Source: Pseudomonas helleri
Lineage (GTDB): Bacteria; Pseudomonadota; Gammaproteobacteria; Pseudomonadales; Pseudomonadaceae
Assembly (NCBI RefSeq): GCF_001043025.1
Contig: NZ_JYLD01000001.1
Span: 496,001-560,000, forward strand
Length of the DNA: 64,000 nt
Direction: 5' to 3'
The notes under the pieces are model-generated. The model ran no database searches, was not told where the DNA came from, and saw only the letters and a program-made list of their open reading frames with translations. The position numbers and the translations under genes were made by a program. This document shows, one piece after another, positions 36,104-45,266 of this stretch (the stretch's first letter is position 1; each line of letters opens with the position of its first letter).

Positions 36104-37024
36104 ATGCAAGTAGGTTCAGTGGTTCTGTTGTTTGTCGTACTGGCTATCGCCGTGCTCTTCATGGGCTTCAAGGTTGTCCCACAGGGTTATCAGTGGACAG
36201 TGGAGCGTTTTGGCCGATACACCAACACCCTTAAACCCGGCCTGAACATCATCATCCCGGTGATGGACCGCATCGGACGCAAGATCAACGTGATGGAAAG
36301 CGTGCTGGATATTCCGCCGCAGGAGGTCATTACCGCCGACAACGCCACCGTTCAAATTGATGCCGTGTGTTTTTTCCAGGTGGTTAATACGGCTCAGGCA
36401 GCGTACGAGGTTAACAACCTTGAGCACGCCATTCGCAACCTGCTGCAGACCAACATCCGCACAGTGCTCGGCTCGATGGAGCTAGACGCCATGCTCAGCC
36501 AGCGTGACGGGATCAACGAAAAGCTGTTGCGCACGGTCGATGAAGCAACTGCACCCTGGGGCATCAAAATCACCCGGATCGAGATCAAAGACATCAGCCC
36601 GCCCGCAGACCTGATGGCGGCAATGTCAGGGCAGATGAAAGCAGAGCGCATCAAGCGTGCACAGATCCTTGAGGCCGAAGGCCTGCGAGCCTCTGCGATC
36701 TTGACCGCCGAAGGTAAAAAACAGGCACAGATCCTCGAAGCCGAAGGCGGTCGTCAGGCAGCGTTCCTGGAATCTGAAGCCCGCGAACGTCAGGCCGAAG
36801 CAGAAGCCCGCGCGACACAAGTGGTTTCCGAAGCCATTGCCAACGGCAACGTACAAGCGATCAATTACTTTGTGGCGCAAAAGTACATTGATGCACTGGG
36901 CAAGCTCGCCTCTGCTGACAACAGTAAAGTTATCCTCATGCCACTGGAAGCCAGCCAGGTGATCGGCGCTGTAGGCGGCATCGGCGAGATCGTCAAAGCC
37001 ACTTTCGACAACAAAAAGGCCTGA
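36104..37024 (+). CDS. SPFH/Band 7 membrane protease-associated protein (QmcA-like)
   Basis: A 306-aa protein with one N-terminal membrane helix ([19 protein letters not shown]) followed by an SPFH domain ([41 protein letters not shown]) and a charged helical C-terminal part rich in EAE/RQAE. It pairs with the NfeD gene 4 bp downstream, the standard stomatin-NfeD operon acting in membrane quality control. Confidence 0.92.
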   Translation: MQVGSVVLLFVVLAIAVLFMGFKVVPQGYQWTVERFGRYTNTLKPGLNIIIPVMDRIGRKINVMESVLDIPPQEVITADNATVQIDAVCFFQVVNTAQAAYEVNNLEHAIRNLLQTNIRTVLGSMELDAMLSQRDGINEKLLRTVDEATAPWGIKITRIEIKDISPPADLMAAMSGQMKAERIKRAQILEAEGLRASAILTAEGKKQAQILEAEGGRQAAFLESEARERQAEAEARATQVVSEAIANGNVQAINYFVAQKYIDALGKLASADNSKVILMPLEASQVIGAVGGIGEIVKATFDNKKA

Positions 37025-37027
37025 GGT

Positions 37028-37477
37028 ATGTGGGAGTTCATGCAAAACCTCAGCTATTGGGACTGGTTGGCACTGGGCACCGTCCTGCTGATTCTGGAAG
37101 TGTTCGGCGCAGGCGGTTATCTGCTGTGGGTGGGCATTGCCGGGATTATTGTCGGTGTGGTGACCTTCCTGATACCCGCATTGTCTTGGGCGTTGCAACT
37201 CCCACTGTTTGGCATACTGGCGATCCTGACGGCGGTGTTCTGGTGGAAACGCCAGCGCAACATCGTCGCCCGCAGCGATCAACCTGAACTCAACAGTCGC
37301 GGCCACGAATTGATCGGCCGCACATTTGTTGTTCAACAAGCCATTGTGGAAGGTCGGGGCAAAATCAAGGTGGGTGACAGCGTGTGGATGGCGGTCGGCC
37401 CGGATGCTGAGGTAGGCACGCCGGTACGCGTTACGGCTCAACATGGAACCGTGTTAAGCGTTGAAATTGTGACGTGA
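37028..37477 (+). CDS. NfeD-family membrane protein
   Basis: A 149-aa short NfeD. Membrane helices at about 13-75 precede a C-terminal OB-fold (LIGRTFVVQQAIVEGRGKIK; VTAQHGTVLSVE). It is the partner of the preceding SPFH protein. It lacks the ClpP-like protease domain of long NfeD proteins. Confidence 0.9.
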   Translation: MWEFMQNLSYWDWLALGTVLLILEVFGAGGYLLWVGIAGIIVGVVTFLIPALSWALQLPLFGILAILTAVFWWKRQRNIVARSDQPELNSRGHELIGRTFVVQQAIVEGRGKIKVGDSVWMAVGPDAEVGTPVRVTAQHGTVLSVEIVT

Positions 37478-37542
37478 GGTAACGGAACTCCCTGTCGGTT
37501 ACTACAATCAAACAGGTAGCTAACCTTTTTGGAGTTCCTCTC

Positions 37543-37854
37543 ATGCGCCTCAAATATGCTGTCGCCGCTGCTGCACTGTTGTCCCTTCCTGTTTCAGCCA
37601 TGGCCGACGGCTTTTGGCGTGATGTCTTGTCTTCTGGGGCGACGACCGGTTCGACGTACCTGACCTTCAAAAAAGACCGCAAAGTGATTGCCGCTCAAGA
37701 CGACGCGGGCAGCTTTGTCGCCAGCAACGGCGAAATTCGTGGGCCTTATCTGGAGTCGGCGATGCAGCAAGTGCGCTCAGACAACCCGAACTTGAAGGTC
37801 AGCGATATGGACCTGGCGAACGCGATTCTGGTCAAGAACGCTACAGCTGAGTAA
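37543..37854 (+). CDS. Exported DUF2388-family protein
   Basis: A 103-aa small protein with a signal peptide (MRLKYAVAAAALLSLPVSAMA). The mature part (GSTYLTFKKDRKVIAAQDDA and GSFVASNGEIRGPYLESAM) matches the DUF2388 family of small periplasmic proteins known almost only from pseudomonads. GGAG precedes ATG 37543. Function unknown. Confidence 0.85.
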   Translation: MRLKYAVAAAALLSLPVSAMADGFWRDVLSSGATTGSTYLTFKKDRKVIAAQDDAGSFVASNGEIRGPYLESAMQQVRSDNPNLKVSDMDLANAILVKNATAE

Positions 37855-37860
37855 TCCCGA

Positions 37861-37973
37861 TGTGTAGTCGCTGCCGCAGGCTGCGTTGAGGATCGCGCAG
37901 GCTTAGAAAACCGCGCGGGCTTTGAGAAAACGGATTGCTCCGCAATCCTTCGCAGCCTGCGGCAGCGACTACG
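37861..37973. repeat. Inverted repeat, 'TGTAGTCGCTGCCGCAGGCTGCG' family
   Basis: Arms TGTAGTCGCTGCCGCAGG and the complement CGCAGCCTGCGGCAGCGACTAC surround a core containing GGATTGCTCCGCAATCC. The same family occurs at 50800-50902. Confidence 0.88.
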
Positions 37974-38072
37974 GGCTATTTCATTCAGCTTTCATACAGA
38001 ATTTTCACCGGCTGTGAACAACGCGCTGGGTATGCTTTACTCACCCAAATTCACATCGGACGTCTAGCCTCT

Positions 38073-39215
38073 ATGAGTTCCCTGCCTTTCCTGCCGTTTT
38101 CCAAACCCACCATTGATGAAGCCACTATTGCTGCCGTCGGCGACGTGTTGCGCTCGGGCTGGATCACCAGCGGGCCAAAGGTTCAGGCGTTCGAGGCGCA
38201 GTTGTCCGAGTACTTTGGCGGGCGCCCGGTGCGCACGTTCAACTCCGGCACGTGCACCATGGAAATCGCCCTGCGCATCGCCGGTATCGGTGCGGGCGAC
38301 GAGGTGATCACCACGCCTATTTCGTGGGTAGCCACCGCTAACGTGATCATCGAAGTCGGCGCCACCCCGGTGTTTGCAGACATCGACCCGGTGACCCGCA
38401 ACATCGACCTGGCCAAGGTTGAAGCGGCCATCACGCCACGTACCAAAGCCATTATTCCGGTGTACCTGTCGGGCTTGCCTGTCGACATGGATGCGCTCTA
38501 CGCACTGGCGAAAAAACACAACCTGCGCGTTGTCGAAGACGCCGCTCAAGCCCTGGGTTCGAGCTGGCAAGGTCAGCGCATTGGCGCTCGCGGTGATTTC
38601 GTGTCGTTCAGCTTCCAGGCCAACAAGAACATCACCTCGTCCGAGGGCGGTTGTCTGGTTCTGAACAACGAAGAAGAGGCCCGTCTGGCCGAGAAATATC
38701 GCCTGCAAGGCGTTACTCGCACCGGTTTTGACGGCCTGGATGTGGACGTGCTGGGTGGCAAGTTCAACATGACCGACATCGCAGCGGCGATCGGCCTGGG
38801 CCAATTTGCCCACATCGAAGCCATCACGGCGCATCGCCGTGAGCTGGCCAAGCATTACTTCGACTGCTTCGGCGCGGATTTTGAAGCCGAGTATGGCGCA
38901 CAACTGCCGGTGGCTGACTTCACCAACACCAACTGGCACTTGTTCCAACTGGTCTTGCCCGAGCGCAAAGACGGCCAGCCAGCACGTGCGACCTTTATGA
39001 AAGAAATGCAGGCGTTGGGCGTCGGTATCGGTTACCACTACCCGCCGATTCACTTGCTGAGCTTGTACCGCGAGCGCGGGTTCAAGGAAGGGATGTTGCC
39101 GGTGGCCGAACGTGTAGGACGTTTAATCGTGTCCCTGCCGATGTTTACCGCCATGACCAAGGCCGATGTCGAGCGTTCAGTAGCGGCGGTTAAAGCCGTA
39201 CTCAAAGACGCTTAA
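38073..39215 (+). CDS. DegT/DnrJ/EryC1 (ArnB-like) sugar aminotransferase
   Basis: A 380-aa PLP-dependent aminotransferase. The key stretches are the substrate and cofactor loop FNSGTCTMEIALRIAGIGAG, PISWVATANVI, VEDAAQALGSSWQ and the lysine site SFSFQANKNITSSEGGCL (the lysine follows QAN). Family members transaminate keto-sugars for lipid A, O-antigen or antibiotics. ATG 38073 lies at the conserved start. No other nucleotide-sugar gene is near, so this is an isolated copy. Confidence 0.9.
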   Translation: MSSLPFLPFSKPTIDEATIAAVGDVLRSGWITSGPKVQAFEAQLSEYFGGRPVRTFNSGTCTMEIALRIAGIGAGDEVITTPISWVATANVIIEVGATPVFADIDPVTRNIDLAKVEAAITPRTKAIIPVYLSGLPVDMDALYALAKKHNLRVVEDAAQALGSSWQGQRIGARGDFVSFSFQANKNITSSEGGCLVLNNEEEARLAEKYRLQGVTRTGFDGLDVDVLGGKFNMTDIAAAIGLGQFAHIEAITAHRRELAKHYFDCFGADFEAEYGAQLPVADFTNTNWHLFQLVLPERKDGQPARATFMKEMQALGVGIGYHYPPIHLLSLYRERGFKEGMLPVAERVGRLIVSLPMFTAMTKADVERSVAAVKAVLKDA

Positions 39216-39226
39216 CAGCCCATATC

Positions 39227-39294
39227 TGTAGGAGCGAGCTTGCCTCGCGATCTTTTAAAAGATCAAAAGATCGCGAGGCAAGCTCGCTCCTACA
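39227..39294. repeat. Dispersed TGTAGGAGCGAGCTTG-type inverted repeat
   Basis: Perfect arms TGTAGGAGCGAGCTTGCCTC and complement, with centre GCGATCTTTTAAAAGATC. It is located between the convergent aminotransferase and gcvH genes. Confidence 0.9.
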
Positions 39295-39303
39295 GGGTTT
39301 GGT

Positions 39304-39687
39304 TTACTCGCCGATAGCGGCTTTGTAGCCTGCAGCGTCCAGCAGTTTTTCCAGCTCAGCGGTGTTGGCTGGCTTGAGCTTGAAGATCCAGTTGGCGTAC
39401 GAATCGTCGTTCAGCCCTTCTGGGGCATCCGCCAGACCTTCATTGACTGCAATCACTTCGCCCGACACTGGCGAGTAAATGTCCGAAGCGGCTTTTACCG
39501 ACTCAACCACGCCCGCTGTATCAGCTGCGGCGAACACTGTGCCCACTTCCGGCAGCTCAACAAACACCACATCCCCCAGCGATTCTTGAGCGTGGTCGCT
39601 GATACCGACGGTAATCGAGCCATCAGCTTCCAGACGTGCCCACTCGTGACTTTCAGCAAAGCGCAGGTCCGCAGGGATATTGCTCAT
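39304..39687 (-). CDS. gcvH: Glycine cleavage system H protein
   Basis: A 127-aa lipoyl carrier. Lys65 in [14 protein letters not shown] is the lipoylation site. ATG 39687 is chosen ([10 protein letters not shown]), preceded by GAGGAC. It shuttles the aminomethyl group between the P, T and L proteins. It is downstream of gcvT on the same strand; gcvP is not in the window, so this set is gcvT-gcvH only, and a second glycine cleavage cluster with gcvP probably lies elsewhere. Confidence 0.96.
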   Translation of the reverse strand: MSNIPADLRFAESHEWARLEADGSITVGISDHAQESLGDVVFVELPEVGTVFAAADTAGVVESVKAASDIYSPVSGEVIAVNEGLADAPEGLNDDSYANWIFKLKPANTAELEKLLDAAGYKAAIGE

Positions 39688-39749
39688 ATTCAGTGTCCTC
39701 AAGAAGAAATGTCAGCGGCTCACACGGTTGGTGAGCCTGCCAGTAAACG

Positions 39750-40832
39750 TTAGATCAAGGCTTTGCCAAGACGAACAAAAGTCGGTTTAACCACGCGAAC
39801 CGGGTACCACTTGCCACGAATTTCTACCTCGGCACGGTCAGCCGTTGCCATCGGAACTCGCGCCAATGCAATCGATTTGCTTAGCGTAGGAGAGAAGCTA
39901 CCACTGGTGATCTCTCCTTCGCCAACATCTGCGATGCGAACGACCTGATGTGCACGCAGGACACCGCGCTCTTCCAGCACCAAACCCACCAGTTTGAGCC
40001 GCGAACCGCTGGCCTTTTCTGCCTCCAGCGCTTCGCGTCCGATGAAGTTACGCGAGGCGGGTTCCCAGGCGACAGTCCACGCCATATTGGCTGAAAGGGG
40101 CGAGACAGACAGGTGAATATCCTGCCCATACAGGTTCATGCCAGCCTCAAGACGCAAGGTGTCGCGCGCGCCCAAGCCTATCGGAGAAATGCCGGCGCCG
40201 ACCAGATCGTTAAAGAACGCGGGCGCTTGATCGGCCGGGAGCACAATTTCCAGGCCGTCTTCACCGGTGTAGCCGGTGCGGGCGATAAACCAGTCGCCGC
40301 TGACCTGCCCTTCAAAGGGCTTGAGCTGCTGAATAAGCTGGCTACGAGACTGGCTCACCAGCTCGGCCACTTTGTGCCGGGCCTGTGGGCCTTGAATGGC
40401 CAGCAGCGCCAACTCGGGGCGCTCATGCAACTGCACGGCGTAGCCGCCCAGGTGGCTGTTCATCCAGGCCAGGTCCTGATCGCGGGTGGCGGCGTTGACG
40501 ATAAGCCGATACCCCGTCGGCATCAGGTAGACGATCATGTCGTCCACCACTCCGCCGTTTTCGTTGAGCATGGCGCTATAAAGTGCGCGGCCGGGTGTGT
40601 TCAGACGTTCGACATCGTTTGCCAACAAATGCTGTAGCCATTCCTTGGCCTGATCCCCGGTGACGTCAATCACGGTCATATGCGAGACATCAAAAACCCC
40701 ACAGTCGCGGCGCACCTCATGGTGCTCCTCAACTTGCGAGCCGTAATGCAAGGGCATATCCCAACCGCCAAAATCGACCATTTTCGCGCCTAAGGCGAGA
40801 TGCAGGTCATACAGAGGCGTACGCTGTCCCAT
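39750..40832 (-). CDS. gcvT: Glycine cleavage system aminomethyltransferase (T protein)
   Basis: A 360-aa tetrahydrofolate-dependent aminomethyltransferase. [22 protein letters not shown] and CGVFDVSHM are at the N-terminus, with [14 protein letters not shown] and [20 protein letters not shown] in the middle. ATG 40832 follows GGAAGGAG; the longer frame upstream has no similarity. It is followed 62 bp later by gcvH. I looked for a glycine riboswitch in the leader and found none. Confidence 0.96.
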   Translation of the reverse strand: MGQRTPLYDLHLALGAKMVDFGGWDMPLHYGSQVEEHHEVRRDCGVFDVSHMTVIDVTGDQAKEWLQHLLANDVERLNTPGRALYSAMLNENGGVVDDMIVYLMPTGYRLIVNAATRDQDLAWMNSHLGGYAVQLHERPELALLAIQGPQARHKVAELVSQSRSQLIQQLKPFEGQVSGDWFIARTGYTGEDGLEIVLPADQAPAFFNDLVGAGISPIGLGARDTLRLEAGMNLYGQDIHLSVSPLSANMAWTVAWEPASRNFIGREALEAEKASGSRLKLVGLVLEERGVLRAHQVVRIADVGEGEITSGSFSPTLSKSIALARVPMATADRAEVEIRGKWYPVRVVKPTFVRLGKALI

Positions 40833-40988
40833 GGGTTTCTCCTTCCGGGCTTGGCGAAGGTGCGGACAGGCTTGTAGAACGTTTGAGGCTGTTGAAACAG
40901 GCCTTTGCGCGTTTAACAAACGACCTGGCCTGACAGACAGACCGCACCGAATGCCGCGCATTGTAGCCGTATGCAGGAGGACTGGCAC

Positions 40989-42605
40989 CTAACCGTTGCG
41001 ATGGGCCGAGCGGCGAATCAGGCCGATCACCGGTAGCAAACCCACCAGCACCAAGGTCAATGCTGGCAGGGACGCCCGCGCCCACTCGCCCTCACTGGTC
41101 ATCTCAAAGATCCGTACCGCCAGCGTGTCCCAGCCGAATGGGCGCATCAGCAAGGTGGCAGGCATCTCTTTGAGTACATCGACAAACACCAGCAGCGCAG
41201 CGCTCAGAGTGCCCGGCAGGAGTAACGGCAGATACACTTTGAAAAACAGTCGCGGGCCACTTACACCCAGGCTGCGGGCCGCCTCGGGCAAAGACGGTCG
41301 AATCCGCGCCAGGCTATTTTCCAGCGGGCCATAGGCCACTGCGATAAAACGCACCAGATACGCCAGCAGCAACGCCGACAAACTGCCCAGCAACAGCGGC
41401 TTGCCCGCCCCGCCCAACCAGCCCGACACCGGCACCACCAGCTCGCGGTCCAGGTAGCTGAAGGCCAACATGATCGACACCGCCAACACCGAGCCCGGCA
41501 AGGCATACCCGAGATTCGCCAGGCTGACCCCGGCGCGAATCGCCGGGGTCGGCGCCTGACGCCGGGCAAACGCCAGCACCAGCGCCACGCAGACGGTAAT
41601 CAGCGCGGCCATGCTGCCCAGATACAGGGTGTGCAGGATCAGCCCGGTGTAGCGCTCATCCAGGTCAAAGCGCCCGCGCTGCCAGAACCACACCATCAAT
41701 TGCAGCAGCGGGATGACAAAGGCGCAGGCAAACACCAGCAGGCACCAGCCGCTGGCCAGCCAGGCTTTGGGGCCGCGCAAGTGATACAGGGCCTTGATCC
41801 GTGGCCGCTCGTTGCTGGCCCGGCTGGCACCCCGCGCCCGGCGTTCACCGTAAAGCACGACCATCACTACCAGCAGCAACAGGCTGGCCAGTTGGGCGGC
41901 GGTCGACAGGCTGAAAAAGCCATACCAGGTTTTGTAGATCGCGGTGGTAAAGGTGTCGAAGTTGAACACCGAGACGGCGCCAAAATCGGCCAAGGTTTCC
42001 ATCAGCGCCAACGCCACACCGGCGCCAATGGCCGGGCGCGCCATGGGCAAGGCGACCCGCCAGAACGCCTGCCACGGGCTTTGCCCCAGAATGCGGGCGG
42101 CTTCCATCAGGCCTTTGCCCTGGGCCAAAAAGGCGGTGCGCGCCAGCAGGTACACGTAGGGGTAGAACACCAGAATCAACACGATGATCACACCGCCCGT
42201 GGAGCGTACCCGAGGCAGCCGCAGGCCCATGCCAAACCATTCTCGCAACAGGGTTTGCACCGGCCCGGCGAAGTCCAGCAGGCCGACAAAGACAAACGCC
42301 AGCACATAAGCCGGAATCGCAAACGGCAGCATCAGCGCCCAGTCCAGCCAGCGCCTGCCGGGGAACTCGCAGAGGCTGGTCAGCCACGCCAGACTGACCC
42401 CGAGCAAGGTCACCCCAATGCCTACGCCGACAATCAGCGTCAGCGTGTTGCCCAGCAGGCGCGGCATCTGTGTGTCCCACAAATGGCTCCAGATCTGGCC
42501 GTCAATGTTTTGCCAGGACAGCAGCAAAACGCTCAGCGGCAGCAACACCAGAGCGGCAATGGTAAAGACCAGCGGATACCAGCGACGTTGGGCAGGATGG
42601 GCCAC
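40989..42605 (-). CDS. Ferric iron ABC transporter permease (FbpB/AfuB type)
   Basis: A 538-aa permease with about twelve hydrophobic helices arranged as two fused BPD_transp_1 halves, each with an EAA loop (EAARILGQSPWQAFWRVALP, then EAARSLGVSGPRLFFKVYLP). GTG 42605 is the preferred start (VAHPAQRRWYP); a TTG at 42644 would lie inside the neighbouring repeat. Together with the binding protein upstream it forms a periplasmic Fe(III) importer. The ATPase subunit (FbpC) is not in the window. Confidence 0.9.
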   Translation of the reverse strand: MAHPAQRRWYPLVFTIAALVLLPLSVLLLSWQNIDGQIWSHLWDTQMPRLLGNTLTLIVGVGIGVTLLGVSLAWLTSLCEFPGRRWLDWALMLPFAIPAYVLAFVFVGLLDFAGPVQTLLREWFGMGLRLPRVRSTGGVIIVLILVFYPYVYLLARTAFLAQGKGLMEAARILGQSPWQAFWRVALPMARPAIGAGVALALMETLADFGAVSVFNFDTFTTAIYKTWYGFFSLSTAAQLASLLLLVVMVVLYGERRARGASRASNERPRIKALYHLRGPKAWLASGWCLLVFACAFVIPLLQLMVWFWQRGRFDLDERYTGLILHTLYLGSMAALITVCVALVLAFARRQAPTPAIRAGVSLANLGYALPGSVLAVSIMLAFSYLDRELVVPVSGWLGGAGKPLLLGSLSALLLAYLVRFIAVAYGPLENSLARIRPSLPEAARSLGVSGPRLFFKVYLPLLLPGTLSAALLVFVDVLKEMPATLLMRPFGWDTLAVRIFEMTSEGEWARASLPALTLVLVGLLPVIGLIRRSAHRNG

Positions 42606-42644
42606 GAAAAACTCTCGGAAGGGTGTGGAAGTATCAGAAAACAA

Positions 42645-42730
42645 TGTGGGAGCGGGCTTGCTCGCGATGCAGGCACCTCGGTCTCATCAGAAACCACGGT
42701 GATGCTATCGCGAGCAAGCCCGCTCCCACA
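42645..42730. repeat. Dispersed TGTGGGAGCGGGCTTGCTCGCGAT-type inverted repeat
   Basis: Arms TGTGGGAGCGGGCTTGCTCG and its complement around GCAGGCACCTCGGTC and more. It lies inside the spacer between binding-protein and permease genes, so the transcript would carry a large hairpin that could lower permease expression. Confidence 0.9.
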
Positions 42731-42751
42731 GGTTTATGCGCTAAAACTAAC

Positions 42752-43753
42752 TCAATTCCAGCCAGCGCGGTCCATCATGCGGATCGCTTCAGCCTGGCGC
42801 TTGCCCGCCACTTCAACCGGCAGTACGTCAGCCTTGAACTTGCCCCAGCTGGCCACTTCGGCCGAGGGCTCAACGCTCGGGTTGGCCGGGAATTCCTGGT
42901 TGGTGTCGGCAAAAATCGTTTGGGCTTCAGGGGTGGTCATCCACTCCACCAGCGCTTTGGCGGCGTCAGGGTGCGGCGCGTACTTGGTCAGGCCAATACC
43001 CGACAGGTTGACGTGAACCCCGCGGTCAGACTGGTTCGGCCAGAACAGTTTTACCGCCAGGTCAGGCTTTTGCTTGTGCAGGCGGCCGTAGTAGTAGGTG
43101 TTGACGATGCCGACGTCGCATTGCCCGGCGTTGATCGCTTCCAGCACCGCGATGTCATCGGAGAACACGTCGGTAGACAGGTTGTTGACCCAGCCTTTGA
43201 GGATCTCTTCAGTTTTTTGCGGGCCATTCACTTCGATCATGGTCGCGGTCAATGACTGGTTGTAGACCTTCTTCGCGGTGCGCAGGCACAGGCGCCCTTC
43301 CCACTTTTTGTCTGCCAGCGCTTCGTAGGTCGACAGCTCGTCTGGCTTGACCCGGTCGGAGGCGTAAGCGATGGTCCGCGCGCGCAGGCTCAAGCCCGTC
43401 CACTCGTGGCTCGAGGAGCGGTATTGAGGCGGGATGTTTTTATCGATGATCTCGGACTTGATCGGCTGCAAGATGCCCATTTGCTCGGCTTGCCACAGGT
43501 TACCGGCGTCTACGGTGAGCAACAGGTCAGCCGTGGCGTTTTGGCCTTCAGCCTTGATGCGCTGCATAAGCGGCGCTTCCTTGTCGGTAATGAACTTGAC
43601 CTTGACCCCGGTTTTCGCGGTGTAGGCGTCAAATACCGGCTTGATCAGCTCGTCGATGCGCGAGGAATAAACCACCACTTCATCGGCAGCAAAAACGCTG
43701 CTCCCGAACACGGTAAGGGCCAGGGCAGTCAGTAGACGCTTGGGTGCCAGCAT
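42752..43753 (-). CDS. Ferric iron ABC transporter substrate-binding protein
   Basis: A 333-aa periplasmic binding protein with a signal peptide (cleavage after VFA) and mature start [14 protein letters not shown]. It matches the FbpA/AfuA family; the paired tyrosines in [10 protein letters not shown] are the usual iron ligands. It lies upstream of the permease, separated by a 146-bp spacer with a repeat. Confidence 0.92.
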   Translation of the reverse strand: MLAPKRLLTALALTVFGSSVFAADEVVVYSSRIDELIKPVFDAYTAKTGVKVKFITDKEAPLMQRIKAEGQNATADLLLTVDAGNLWQAEQMGILQPIKSEIIDKNIPPQYRSSSHEWTGLSLRARTIAYASDRVKPDELSTYEALADKKWEGRLCLRTAKKVYNQSLTATMIEVNGPQKTEEILKGWVNNLSTDVFSDDIAVLEAINAGQCDVGIVNTYYYGRLHKQKPDLAVKLFWPNQSDRGVHVNLSGIGLTKYAPHPDAAKALVEWMTTPEAQTIFADTNQEFPANPSVEPSAEVASWGKFKADVLPVEVAGKRQAEAIRMMDRAGWN

Positions 43754-43868
43754 GGAGGGCGGTCTCTCTAATGCGAATCGGGCGTAAATGGTAGTGAATC
43801 ACATTTGCCAGCTCAACCGAACTCGCCCCCGAGGCGTTACCAGATGTTGCAGATAACCAAAATCCCCC

Positions 43869-43934
43869 TGTAGGAGCGAGCTTGCTCGCGATCTTTTGGT
43901 CTTTAAAAGATCGCGAGCAAGCTCGCTCCTACAG
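43869..43934. repeat. Dispersed TGTAGGAGCGAGCTTG-type inverted repeat
   Basis: Arms CTGTAGGAGCGAGCTTGCTC and complement around GCGATCTTTTGGTCTTTAAA. It lies between the ubiF-type gene end and the fbpA-type promoter region. Confidence 0.9.
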
Positions 43935-43959
43935 GGTCCGCGTTCGATTAGATGTATTC

Positions 43960-45186
43960 CTACAAAGCCTTGGCCAGCGGCGGCAGGTCGCCGGTGAGGC
44001 CCAGCGCCTGGCGCACGAACAGGGCTTTGGCTTCGGGCATTTGGTTGACCCATTTCAAGCCGGTGTTGCGCACCAGCCGTGCTGTCAGCGAGTCCGACTG
44101 GAACAAGCGTTCAAAGCCTTCCATGGCCGCCATCAGCGCCAGGTTGTGGGGCATGCGACGCCGCTCGTAGCGGCTCAGTACCCGCACATCGGCCAGGCGC
44201 TCACCACGGTCCGCCGCGTGCAGCAGTACATCGGCCAGCACGGCGGCATCCAGAAAGCCCAAATTCACGCCCTGCCCGGCCAGCGGGTGAATGGTGTGCG
44301 CCGCATCACCGATCAGCGCCAGACCTTCGGCCACGTAGCGTTTGGCATGGCGTTGGCGCAGCGGCACGCACACTCGCGGGTCGGCACTGAGCACCGTGCC
44401 CAAGCGGCCTTCAAAGGCAAATTCCAGTTCGCGGCAAAACCCCTCGTCGTCCAGCGCCATCAACGCCTGCGCTTGTTCCGGGGTGGTCGACCAGACGATT
44501 GAACACCAGTCTTGCTGCCCTTCGCGCTCCAGCGGCAAAAACGCCAGCGGGCCATGGTCGGTGAAGCGCTGCCAGGCAGTCTGCTGATGCGCCTGTGCGC
44601 AACGCACGCTGGTGACGATGGCATGATGCTGATAATCCCACTCACGGGTCTCACAGCCGGTCAGGCGGCGTACAGCCGAGTTAGCGCCATCGGCGGCGAT
44701 CACCAGCGGCGCGCGCAAGGTGCGGCCATCGGCCAGGGTCAGCAGCCAGTCATCAGCCGAACGGCGCATTTGTTCAAGACGTGCATTGGCCAGCATCTGG
44801 ATGCCGGAGTCTTGCAGACGCTCCAGCAACGCGTCCTGCACCACACGGTTTTCAACGATATGGCCCAGCACGTCGGCGTGCACACTGGCCGCCGAAAAGT
44901 GGATGTGCCCGGTGCCGCTGCCGTCCCACACGTGCATGTGCGAGTACGGGCTGGTGCGCCGTGCGCGAATACCGTCCCAGGCGCCAAGGCGTTGCAGGAT
45001 GCGCTGGCTGGCCGCCGACAAGGCGCTGACCCGGGGTTCAAAGGTGTCTTGAGCGGTGAAGGGTTTGACGCTGAGCGGGCTGCCGTCGAGCAGCACCACG
45101 TTCAGCCCGCTGTCTTTGAGCGCCAGCGCCAAAGCGCTTCCGACCATTCCGGCCCCGACAATCAGCACATCTGCGCGCATTTCCAT
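43960..45186 (-). CDS. Ubiquinone biosynthesis FAD hydroxylase (UbiF/UbiI/VisC type)
   Basis: A 408-aa flavoprotein monooxygenase. The N-terminal FAD site is VGAGMVGSALALALKDSG, with ADGANSAVRRLTG in the middle and LIGDAAHTIHPLAGQGVNLG near residue 290. It belongs to the UbiH/UbiF/UbiI family that hydroxylates the ubiquinone ring. It is the last gene of the ygfB-pepP-ubiH operon. Which ring position it modifies cannot be decided from sequence alone. Confidence 0.9.
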   Translation of the reverse strand: MEMRADVLIVGAGMVGSALALALKDSGLNVVLLDGSPLSVKPFTAQDTFEPRVSALSAASQRILQRLGAWDGIRARRTSPYSHMHVWDGSGTGHIHFSAASVHADVLGHIVENRVVQDALLERLQDSGIQMLANARLEQMRRSADDWLLTLADGRTLRAPLVIAADGANSAVRRLTGCETREWDYQHHAIVTSVRCAQAHQQTAWQRFTDHGPLAFLPLEREGQQDWCSIVWSTTPEQAQALMALDDEGFCRELEFAFEGRLGTVLSADPRVCVPLRQRHAKRYVAEGLALIGDAAHTIHPLAGQGVNLGFLDAAVLADVLLHAADRGERLADVRVLSRYERRRMPHNLALMAAMEGFERLFQSDSLTARLVRNTGLKWVNQMPEAKALFVRQALGLTGDLPPLAKAL

Positions 45187-45266
45187 GCTTTAAGCCTGTC
45201 TCGCTAGCGGCTTGCGCCGCATCTAAAAAGGGTCGACACAGGGCGCGGTAAACGCCCCGGCCGCTA

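Noticed and set aside
40833..40988. Glycine riboswitch in the gcvT leader
   Set aside because: The conserved glycine-aptamer cores were looked for on the minus strand and are absent.
43754..43800. Fur box upstream of the ferric binding protein
   Set aside because: Only loose AT-rich half-site similarity; no 19-bp palindrome good enough to report.
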